Shown: one piece after another, positions 48,501-59,900 of the stretch
How the letters are laid out: each line of letters begins with the position of its first letter
How positions within the stretch are numbered: the first letter of the stretch is position 1
Assembly: GCA_039621445.1 (NCBI GenBank)
Contig: CP154957.1
Location: forward strand, 24,590,938-24,654,937
Direction: 5' to 3'
Length of the DNA stretch: 64,000 nucleotides
Origin: Euglena gracilis
Lineage: Eukaryota > Euglenida > Euglenophyceae > Euglenales
The notes under the pieces: generated by a model
Told to the model about the DNA's origin: nothing
The model's input: only the letters and a program-made list of their open reading frames with translations
The model's database searches: none
Made by a program: the position numbers and the translations under genes

Positions 48501-51500
48501 ATGATGTTATTTAAAGGCGTAGGGTTAGGGTCAAGTTTCTATTCCTAATTGTCCCATCCCATCCCCTCAACGTCGTTAAATTGGTGTCTGCAGGGGACCC
48601 AGCGAACCCAAAGAGGCGCCCAACTAGGGTTAAAAACATTGGGGGACCCGAGCGAGGCGCCGTAGGGTTTGGGTGGGGACCGGCCCGCCGGGGGTTCGGC
48701 CGACGCGCGCGCGCCGCGTGCCAGCCGGAAAACGACCGAAAATGCCCCGGAAAACCGGCCGAAAATGGCCCAAAATGGCTGATAAACGGCCGCAAATTGC
48801 CGGAAAAGGCCGAAAGGGGCCGAAAAGGGCCGAAAAATGGCCGGAAAATGGCCGAAAAAGGGCCGAAAAGGGCCGAAAAATGGCCGAAAAGGGCCGAAAA
48901 ATGACCGAAAGATGACCGAAAAATGCCAGAAAATAACCCAAAAAATAAGGGACGAAAAAATCTGGGCCATTTTCTGAAAAAATTTACATTTTTTAGTGTG
49001 GAAATGCAGCACTTTTTGGCACTTCTTTCAGGGAAGATGAATTTTGTGCATTTTGGGGTGTGAAGGCGACGGTGATGCCTGGAAAAAGTTCAATTTATGA
49101 AAACCTTTTTAATTTTTGTTGTTTGAAAAAACAAAAAACACCAGCTCTTCCCTGCCGTTTGATGTGGGTAACTGTGCTTTTGTTTGGGGACATGTTTGTC
49201 AGCAGTTACCCCAGCCCTGGTCAACTGAAAACCAAACAGGTTGCACTGTCTGCAGTGAGGGATTTTCAAACGGTTTGTGAACTACGTTTGACATTACGAC
49301 TGGCTCTTGGCATTTGCTCTTTGGACAGCAAAAATCACGTGCTTTTTTGATCGCCAAAAATTGGGCCAATGCGGCGCAATGGTGCAAACGGTGGAAACTT
49401 GGACAGGAACATTCGGAAAAACCTGCAGATCACTGTGGGTCCACAGACCCCGGCTCGGGCGTGAGTCCGGGGTCTGGGACCCAGTTTACGACATTGACGA
49501 GGCGGTAGACAGCGCTTTTCAATACTTCTTACAACTTACCTCCAAAGCGGGAAATTTCAATCTGGTTGACAATTTCCCCCTGGTTTTGGGCTCCGGGGGG
49601 GGGGGCAATTCTCAGATAGCTACAGTAATACAAGAGTTCAAATTTCAGAAAACATGGTCGTCCAGAATAAGAGCATCATGCAGAATGGCTGAATTATGTG
49701 GCCATCTGCCGAAAGCCCTTGAGAAGAGCTTTTGCTTGTGGATTTATCAAAACCCTGTTCACGATTTCATGCCTTGATGATCGTGAACAACCTGTTCACA
49801 ATTATTGGGGTGACCCCAAATACGCCCTCATAATTGTGAACAGCGTGTTCACAATGATTATTCGGGCGTTATTTTGGAGGGTCCAAATAACACCCTGCAC
49901 CTAGGACCCCGGAATATCTGAACACGGGTCCTAGGGACCCCGGCTCGTGCACGAGTCTGGGGCCCTATGTCCGGTTTCGCAAAGCGAGTTGCCCGTTGCT
50001 TCTGCTGAAACCGTTAGTGTCGGTCGATTTTATTAAAACCTATTTTGTCTGGGCCCGCACCTGTCTTGAATTTCATTTGACCGAACCGTCTAGATGGAGA
50101 TATTGCCAAAAAAAATTTTTGGCCATTGACGGGCGCCCTCTTGGAAATCAACTGACCTGGCGGGCGCCCTCTTGGAAATCGACTGACCAAAAAGGCATCC
50201 TCTTGGGAATCGACTGTCGTAAACAGATTTCAGTGTCTTGGAAATCGACCAACCGTTTTTGTTTCATTTTTCTGAATGACCTTTTGTTCCATTTCGGGCA
50301 TTTTTGGCAACATTTAGATTTCCCCAAATTCTTCACCAATGAAACTGAAATTCTGAATTCAGTTCGATCCTATCCGACGGATTGATAGGATCGGGATCCT
50401 ATCCATCTGTTTCAAAGCTCCCAAATCACCCCTTGATCGAAAGCTTCTTATCAGACGACCAGCGATGGGAACTGAATCTGGCCCAGTTGTGCAGAATGCT
50501 TATTTTGAAGTTCCAGAAAATGCAACGGGACATCCTAATTTCAGCTGGTTGTGTCCAAAAAACGCTTCCAGAACCCCATAGAACCAAAATTTTCGAAAAA
50601 GGTGAAAATCCAAAATGTCCAAAATCTCATTAAAGATCCCCATCTGACCAGCAATGTATTCAATGTCTTGGAAATCGACCGACTTAAACAATTTCAGTGT
50701 CTTGGAAATCGACTGACCCAAGCGTGTGCCTCTTGGAAATCGACTGACCTAAACAATTTCAGCCTAAATTCGGTTTAAGTCAGCAGAAATTCAAGACAGA
50801 CGTTGGGCCCAGAAAATGGGTTTTAAAGAGGTGGCCTTCACAGCTAAACCCGGAAACTTTGGCCCCTCGTGCCGGCTATTTGGCCTAGCCAAAAATGCAA
50901 AAATGGTGCCAAGTTTCTGTTTCAAGTTTCTGCAACAATGGGCCAGTATTTTGGCCATTTCTACAATGAACAATTTTTTTTGACAAACCATCATGAATCC
51001 CGGGTGCCAAAGTAATGGCAACCGGGCACCATGGTTTTGACCACTTGGTGCCAAAATTTTGTCCTCCACGGGCCAGAATAGCGGCATGTGGTGCCTAGGT
51101 TTTGGCAACTCTAGGCCAAATTACTGGCCATCAAGGGCCGCGGTTTTAGCCACTGTGCGTCAAAGTGATGGCGGTTAGCTGTAAGGTGAAAATCCTTCAA
51201 AGTGATCACAAAATGACGGGCCCAGGCCCTGGCCAATGGCGGATGGTTGGCCTTTCTGGCGGGCCAATGAAATTCCTTTTTTGCCACGCTCTTATTGTCC
51301 CCCCCCATAGATTCATTCAGTGCCCCCCCCCCCACCACCTGGAGTGGGCATTATTTCCCAGGCCTAGGAATTGCACCAGAGTTGCTCACCCGGTCAGGCG
51401 GAGCAACAAAAGAGCACTGGCCTCTCACCACACAGCAAAATGGGACAGAAGCGAAGTTAGTGCCGGCCATAAACAGACCAGAAGGGGGGCACTATTTCCC

Positions 51501-53901
51501 AGGTTTGCTTGATTTTGCTTCGCTTTCGGGATATTTGGCAATTCATATTTTTTTTGGGACCAAAAATGGCCCTAATGGGCTGGGCGTCCTTAGGGTTTCA
51601 TTTGATGTTTGAACAGTTTCTTTCATTTTGATTCATTTTTGAGATACTTTGAATATTATGTTTTTTTGCACCATTTTTTTTGCTCCACCACGAGCGCCGC
51701 GGCATCCTGACTGTGGCTCCTCCACTGCCCCAGCCGTCACCTTGCCTGAAATGCAGCTCTGAAAAACCAACAGCTTTTTTCACAGAACTCACCCCTCCAT
51801 CATTATTTTGGTGATGGTCTTTACACCCGTCACAAAAAGGATTCTGTCTATCTCCAGGGAGCGCAACCTGATTCGGCGTGACGGAATGATCATCCCTCCT
51901 GAGATTGCATTGGCGGAATCTGAAACGATGTCTCAAGGAAGTGTGCAAAGGACCATGCTCGAACAGGGTGTGTATGGCTGCTGTTGCATCCCACCCCAAT
52001 CACTTTCATTGCGTAAATTTTCTTGTTGGGTTTTGGTTTGGCGTCTGGGGTCCCTCCCGGGTAGGTATTTGTGACCCATTCAAAGCTCTCCTGCGTGATC
52101 AAGGGAATTTGGTGTCATTGTTTTTCCATTTGTTTTTTCTCTTTTTTTTTGCACATTTTTTTCCTTCAAAAAATCGTCAAATAGTTTTTCTTTTTTAAAA
52201 AAAAACGCCCGCTTGTTGCCATGTTGGTTGTTTTGCAAAAAAAAATTGTCTCCCAGGAGCAGGGTTTTTTTTTAAGTCGTGTACCCCCGGGGGGTGAGGG
52301 GGGGGGTAGGGTGGGTGGGTCCGGCCGAGCCCCCCCCCCCTGGGGGTCCCCCAGGGGAATGGGATATACTTTTTGGCGCTGAAGGCGCCGAAAATTTTTG
52401 AAAAGATGCTATTTTTTGGCATTTTCGCGATTTTGGCCATTTTCGGGGAAAATTGAGTGGTTCCGCCGGGACCCCCCCCCGGGGGGCCCCAGGGGGTGGG
52501 TGGGTGGGGGCCCCCCTCCCCCCGGTCTTAAAAAAAAACCCTGCCCAGGAGTGCAATCCCCCCCAAACATTATGTGTGCTGGGTTTGGCATTTTATGAAA
52601 CAATTATTTAAAATAGTTAAAACAGTTTTCTGAACCATTTTTTGGACGCACCTGTGGGCACTTTTTTTTTAAACCACCAAAATATGCATCTCCCAAACTG
52701 GGGCGTCACATAAGCCAAAGAGGACACCATCCTCCGAGGAATGCGGGGGGATTTGGCGCTCAGCCAGAGCCCCCTAGAAATGGTTTTAAAAACTGTGTCC
52801 CAGATGCCATCCCGGGCATGAAGCCGGTGCCTGGGACGCCGGTTCAGGCATCGACTCAGGCACCGGCGTCCCAGGCCGAACCGGCGTCCCAGGCACTGGC
52901 TTCGCGCCGGTTCATGATGCAAATTTCCATTGTTTTATATCGTTCCATCTGCATCTTTTTCTGACTCATTTTTATGGTACCCTGGACGTCTTGGAAAGAG
53001 TGGTGAAAGAGAGGGTGGTCGAAATCGCCCGAGTATTTCCAGGCCATTTTCAAACGGCACCCCATTTTTTTTTTTAAAGAAGCGTTAAGAAGTGGCATAT
53101 TTCCAAGAATGAACTGGTCCTCAAAGGGTAGTCCCTAACAGGGAAAAAAGCTTCGTCCTTTCCCATCGCCACCAGAGGGGGGGGTTAGCATAGACGAAAT
53201 TGATTCCAAAAAAAGGTGATGGAGAATATCCCTTTGGGGTCTTGAAATCCCGTCCAAATCTAAAGCCGGCAACAAAGAAAAAGACATTTTCAATTGTCTC
53301 TGAAAACCCATCAACAATCATATGAAATCACACATGGGATGTGCTGCAAAGATGAGATGAACACCACATGCAACACACCTGGTGTTCAATACCATCCCTG
53401 TTGAAGATTTATGGAGGGCTGGAAGGCATGCATGGGTTGGCTGTTGCCTTGCAGAGCCCCCCACCGTTCACATGCCCCCTGTCAGCCCCTCCCGCAGTTC
53501 TGTTCAGGCTTCTTTCAGGAGGGTTGGCTCTTTCAAGAAGGTTTTGGGTGGGCAATGCTCTTGCACATCTCCCAGAGTTGAATACGTGGGCCTGAAAAGC
53601 ACCATCTTTCAAAAGAAATTTGCTCAGTCAGCCCCAGCAAGGACTCAACCCCCCAAGGTGCGCCTGCTGTGGACAAGCACAAGGACAAACACAAGGCAGC
53701 CCCCCGGGGTTGTCACAAAGAAGCTTGTTTCCGTTTTCAGTTCCCTTTCTGCCTCCTCGTTCTGCTCCACCTGCAACTCTAGCTGCACTGGTGGCTCTGC
53801 TGTGTCTTTCTCGGGGCCAATTGAATGGATTTTAACTCTGATGCCTGTGTAAAAGTGTGCAGTGTGCAGGTGGGTGTTGTGTAGTGTGTAGTGTGTCTGT
53901 C

Positions 53902-53934
<33 letters not shown>

Positions 53935-56900
53935 TGCATGTGCGTGCGCGCATGCGTGCGTGTTTATGCGTATGCATCATTGAAAGCAATCATTCCACTC
54001 CGAAGTATCAACTTTTCAATTAGTTTGGGACCCATTCCGCCCTGGTCCCGCTCCACGTGCGCCGAGGCGGCGCGGCAGCGGAGGCAGCGTCGGGCGGAGC
54101 GGCGGGGCCCCTCCAGCCGCTGCTCCGCCACGTCATCCGTGCCGCTGTCGGCGTACGACAACCTGACGTCTGTGTCGCAACAGCGGTCCCACGCCTCCCA
54201 TCGCAGCGGCAAGAGTGGCTCCTCCGCCATCCTTGTGGCTCAGCTACAGGAGCAACTCGAACAGGTGCGGCTGCTGGTGCCTCTTGGTTGACGAGGAATG
54301 CTCTTTAGTTGCCAATCCGGCCAAGGGGAAAGGAAGTGAACGTTTTCCAACCCATTTGGCGAAAGGACTGGCCATGGTTTCAGTTTGATCCGGCAATTGG
54401 AATTTGGTGTTCAGCATGTCACTCATTTAGAAATCAGCTGGAAAGGTTGCCGGCAGTGGAAAGAAAAAGAATGCTTTCATATTACGCATTTCACAATGTA
54501 AAGAACCACAAGGATGGGGCTTATCATGTTGCTCCTGTTGGAATGTTGAATAGTTTGAATTCAAACTGTTTTCAGAAGTTTAATTTTTGTGTATCGGTGT
54601 CAGGCCATTGCTTAAGGTTTCGCAGTACCCCCCCAGTCAAGCGACACAAGGAGCTCAAGAAGAAGCCCAAAGGAGATTTTGTGAAATTGCTGATCACCCA
54701 CAAAGGATGGAACGCAGCAGAGGTGAGGAAAGTGATTCGGGAACCGCAGGTTTGCAAGTTGCACCCAGACCCCACAGCAGCAGAACGCATTTTGGTGTGC
54801 GAACGGAACGTGCCACCCATTGGCAGCTGGTTGCTGAATTACACTGCGCTTGAAGATGAGGACCTCACTGCAGAAAAGAAAGCTGAACTGCAATACTGGG
54901 AAAACATCAACGGTGAGAAAGACCCCAAAAACCAACGCCAGGAGGAAACCTGCACGTGTTTCAGTCATATCCTCCATCCACAGGTGGAAGATGTGTGGAA
55001 AGGACATGTTTGCACCGCTGATGTCAGGAAATTCAACAGTCCGCTTGTGCGGGGGTTGTTGATCAAGGGACATGCCTACAAACTGGAACAGAGGGCTGAG
55101 ACCTTGTTGCAGGAGTTAGGAAAGGGGCTTGATGGATATATCCAGTACAAGACAAAAAGGGAAGGAGACCCTGTGGATTTTGATGCCTGGAAATCGGCAA
55201 TCATCCGGAGGGTGAAGGAGAAGCTCACAAACTCCGACAATGCCATGTTCCCCACAGGAGACACAGGCCAGAAAGAAATCCGAGCCCTCCAAGAGCATTT
55301 GGTGTTCCTGAAGGAAGACCGGGCACCGCATGTTGTGGTGGCTATGTGCAAGTACAGATATATGTATGAACGGGATCGATATCTGTACGAGGGGCACACT
55401 TTTCAGGTGGACAAGGAGGACCCACAAGCCCTGACCCAAAGGCATTGGGATTTCCATGAAAAGAGAGGGCTTCAGCCCAACAGGCACATCCCATATATTT
55501 ATGGAATCTGGAAATCTGCCAAAAGGAATTTACGGTGGATAAGTGGTGTGAGAAAAGACAAGGAGGAGGGAAAAGGACAGGAGCAAGTAAAGCCAGAGGG
55601 GTCTATTGCTGGTGCCGGCAAGGAGCTGGTGGGTGTGCTCACACAAGTGATGCATTCCCTCCGAAGCAAGGACGCCCACAACCGCAGGAAAGGGTTCGCC
55701 AAGGCATGCTGGTTTGTCGAATCGGTCGAGGAGGTGGCACAGCCATTGCGCTTTGAGGCCGCAGATGTGGCCAAACGGGGTGCAACGGCAACCACAGTGG
55801 ATTTTGTAACAATGTACCCCTCATTTGACCAGAAGCTGTTGAAGGACAGGCTCAGGGATGCGATCTGTGAGGCTTGGGAATGGGAGGAAAAGAAATTGGA
55901 AAAGAGGCACCAGCTGCGGGCAAGGAAAGACGGGTGGGTGCACCTCACACCAGAGGAAGCAGCACAGGATGCTTCTGGAAGCTGGTCAAAGGAGGGGGTG
56001 TTGGAGATGGTGGAGTTTGTGATTGACAATGGGTACATCAGGAGGGGAAGCACGCTGCTGAAACAGGTGAAAGGGTTTGGAATGGGGTTGGCATGTGCAC
56101 CCCAAATTGCCAACCTGGGCTGCTTCCCTGTCGAGAGAGATTTTGCTGCCACAAAGAAACCTGAGGACCTGGAGTATAATTACCGTTTCATTGATGATGT
56201 TCTCTCGCTTTCCGGATGCATCCCGACTGAAGAGCAGTATGGCATGCTGTACAAACACACAAAGACCAATGATGGGGAACTTGTGTACCTCGGCATGGTC
56301 CTCAAGTGGCTCCCACTGGTACGCATGGGGGAAACGAAGTTCATCACCGGGATGCATTTCAGAGATTGCACGTACCCAATCCGAATCAGGAGGTACCCAG
56401 GGGCAGGGTCAATGGTCACAGACTCTCAGCGCTTGGGGGTCCTCACCGGCCAGTTCATCAGAGCACAAAGGCTGTGCTCTACGTTGCAAATGTTCAAATT
56501 CGCAGTGCAGGGCATTGCCCTGGTAGCCACCCGTCGGGGTTATTTCAGACATGAATTGGACCGCATGTGGGGCAAATTCCTTACTGATTGGTGGAAAGCG
56601 GAAGAAATTCGGCGGGGAGAGCTGCGTTCGTGGTTCCGCAAAATGACTCGTGTGGTCAGGCTGCAAGTGCAGAAGGAGGGCGCGGAGCACAGCAAAGCTG
56701 CACCATTTGCAAAGAAACTCTGCTGGTTTGGAAGCGGGTGTTTGTACCGAGACGTTGGGTGCCCATTCCAGCACAAGGTCCCAGTCCACCAGCACCCGGC
56801 ATGCCAACGTTGCTGTGGGCACAACGGGGAAGTAGTCAGGAAAAACCAAGCAACCCTGTGGTTAGCAGCCCCGGATGGGTCGTGTCTGTTCCATTGCGCC

Positions 56901-59900
56901 GCCATGTCTAACGAGGGCACTGTGGCATTGGAACTGCGCCGCAAAGTGACAGCTTACGTCAGGGAGGAATGGGATACGGAGATCCCTGGTTTGGGAATGT
57001 CTGTGGGACAGATCCTGACAACCCTGGGCTGGGACAAGGAGGGATATCTGGCTTCAGTGGTCAGCCATATCCATTGGGCTGAAGAACCGGAGCTGGCTTT
57101 GTTGCCTTCTGTCTTGAAATTCAGACTGCGGGTGTTTCTGGACCATGGTGACCATTGGCAAGAGTGTACGCAATATGGCTCCACTGGTCCCCTCAGGCGG
57201 GTGGTGTTCCACCAAAACAGGGGACACTGTGACGCGATCCTGATGGATGGAAGCCCGGATCCAGAGAGGAGCCACCACACAACCCACTGGAAGGTGAGGA
57301 AACCGCTGCTTGTGGTGCCAGGGCTGAGAACAAAGCCGAAGCTTACCAGAAAGCTGCGCAGAAGCGCAGAGCAAAGATCAGGAGGGAGAAAGTTGAAGCG
57401 AGTCGCCAGGGCAGGGTTTCCATTGATGACGACGTGGAGATGTTGATAAGATTTGCAGCCGACTTTTGCCCCCCTGAACAGAGCGAAGCTGTGACACGAG
57501 TGTTGAGTGCAGCAACTCCATGGCAAGCCTTGGGGGTCCAGGAAAACACACCCAGCCAGGATTGCACGGCAGTCTACAAGAGGATCAGCCTTCTGATCCA
57601 CCCAGATAAATGTTCCCACCCAAAAAGCAAAGAGGCTTTTCAGAAGCTGGGAGATGCGAAGGATTGGGTGGATGACAGAGAAGCGTGGTACGCAAATTAC
57701 CAGCACAGGGAGGCGTCCGACCGACTGGCAAGGTGTTGGGCACTCTGGGTTGCCGGAGGCGGGCAGCTAAACATCTTGCAAGTTGAAGAAGACCTGCAAC
57801 GCCATTGTGGTTTGGGAGAGGAGGGCGTGTTGCGCATACAGCTGGAGGAGGAGGCCGAGTGGCAGCATGTCGGTTTGGCATGGGCGGAAACCGAGGTACT
57901 GCTGGAGAGCAAGCCCAGGCGAAGCACACGCACCAGGACCCAACCTCAATGGTACCAGAGCGAACAAACAGAGCACAGAGAACAGAGGCGCCAGGCGAGG
58001 GCGTCAGGAAAAGAGAGGTTCTCTTCTGATGGGGACACAGAAATGGCAGCAGAAGAGGAGAGCCACGACTGGAAGGAAGGGGAGCGGATAGGCGAGGCCA
58101 AAAACCCTGGTCCTCCAGTCACAGCCAAAGGGGGTCCCTGGGGACAAAAAAGGCGAGATCCGGGGCATGCACCAAGAGCCCAACAAGCTCCTGGAGTAAG
58201 CCAGCCCCACCAGAAATGGCACCAACCCGTTCAGCAAAACAAAGCAAACAGTGCCAAAGGCTGGACCACAGTCCGAGGCACCGGAAAATCAACTTCTACA
58301 CACACTCCCAACCACCCGCCTCGCACGCGGTTGCGTCGTGACAGCGCAAGCTTGATTTTGCCACCGCAGTTTGGAGGTAACCACAACAAAGGTGGACACA
58401 CTCACACCAACACCAACACCCCAGCAATGGCAAGGTGTGCTGGTTTGGACAGCGGTGTCTATACCCATACTGTCCGTACCAGCACCCAGCCAACTGGTGG
58501 GGGTACACCCAAAAAGTGCAGCCCACAGAGGGGGGCTCCCCATGGGGAGGGCGGGGCAGACCGACGGGGGAACAGCGCACGTGCAAGTATGGGATGGGAT
58601 GCTGGTGGAGGACCACCTCCTGCCCGTATGCCCATCCCATTGAGAACAGCAACGGGAGACAGCAACGCAATAACTGGGAACCACACCAAGAGCAAAGAGC
58701 CCAGGGTGGGTCCAAAGGGTCGGGGAAGCAGCAGCCCAGCAAGCAGCAGCGGAAAGCATTTCCTTCCCAGGGGGACCCGGCGGGCTGTGGTGGTAAAAAG
58801 GGCCCACTGCAGGTGACACCGGTACCCGCCGGCACGCAGTGGAGGAGTCGGCCCCTTACCACCCCGAGCACCTCTTGGGAACGAAATCGAGCAGCAACAA
58901 AAGCAGCAGCAGCAACAGCCAGAAAGGGGAGCTGAAAACCCAAGGGGGAGGGGAAGGGCAAGGAAAACACAAAACGGAAGTTTGAAGTCCCAGTGAATAT
59001 GGGGTCGGACAATTATTGGGAGTTGCTCCGAAGAAAGGGCCAGAAGCGGAATGCAGCGCCAGGCCTTAAACCAGACAGAAGCCAAAGTGCATCTAAGGGG
59101 GGGGGGGGCGGGGGGGGGGGCTGAACACAGTGTACACAGGGGGGGGGGGCTGAACTGTAGCCCAAATCTGGCTAGTGGAAATTCTTGTGGACCCTCTCGC
59201 CCAGGGGGGGGGGGCAGGGGGGGGTCCTCAAGCAGGGCAAGCTAGTGGGAAAAATCGCTTCCAGTGACCGGCGGAAAGTTTTTGGGACCCCCCCCAAAAT
59301 GGCCCCAAAAAGCAAATTTTTTGGCCATTTTTTGGGTTTTTTTTTTCTGAACGAAATCAGCCAAAAAACCATTTAAATCCTCATTTCCACCTTGGCACAA
59401 AGCGCTGGAGAAAATATTTTTCAAGTCCCCCCCGGGGGGGGAGGGGGGTTTAGCTAGTCTTTTTTTTTCCAGTGTCTAGCAAAACGTGGACCCCCCCCTG
59501 AAGTCCTTGAGCAATGGCCTGATCGGTGTATCGACAAAAAAACTTTTGTGTTTCGGTGTGTATCGGCAGGAAAAAAATTGTATTGGTGCACATTGCTGAT
59601 ACACACTAAGGACAGGTCTGGTACAGAACAGTTCTCAGGCGAGGATGAGTTTAGGGCAAGTTGGGACAAGGAGGGAAAATGATTGCAAAAATGGTCCCTT
59701 CACTTTGGGGGGGGGGGCAACTTGCACTGTTATCTTGGCAGATCCGGGGGGGGGGTGTTGAGCTGGACTTCCCGGTCCTGCGCTACCTTCTGGGTTTTGT
59801 GCGTGTGTGCGCGCGTGCGTGCGTGCGTGTGTGTGCGTGCGCGCCCGTGCGTGCTCGCACATGCATGTGCGTGGACCACAGTCGTCCTTGATTTTGGTTG

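Larger units (their letters stand above)
44824..51857. other. Intron 4 of the coiled-coil gene
   Basis: A 7-kb intron. It holds G-run satellites at 45190-45300 (sharing GGGAAGCCCTTCGGTAT with 25095-25120), CCCCCGTGTCC and GGGGACACGG inverted arrays at 46828-46875 and 47330-47380, and GGTCGGGCCGACC palindromes at 47460-47550 (also 42770-42950). It also contains GCCGAAAA tandem units at 48785-48910, the dispersed element at 50020-50830 and GCCAAAAT units at 50850-51180. The minus frame 46770-46261 (169 codons) and plus frame 49307-49777 (156 codons) are open but have no recognisable domain. Confidence 0.5.
54309..59095 (+). mobile_element. Penelope-like retroelement with OTU, CCCH and J domains
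   Basis: It starts within 45 bp of the exon 7 donor of the coiled-coil gene and lies wholly in its last intron, in the sense direction. It comprises a 1045-codon frame (RT, CCCH finger, OTU), an overlapping frame shifted by -1 (J domain, NPGP motif), and a further -1 frame with two CCCH fingers. This last frame is interrupted by one TGA at 58933-58935 and continues to about 59095. No terminal repeats were recognised. G-runs at 59097-59120 follow the last coding sequence. Confidence 0.75.

Noticed and set aside
53645-53989. Minus-strand exon with acceptor TTTTACACAG at 53850
   Set aside because: The reading looks protein-like, but it overlaps plus-strand exon 6, which fits a phase-consistent gene, and no minus-strand partner exons were found.
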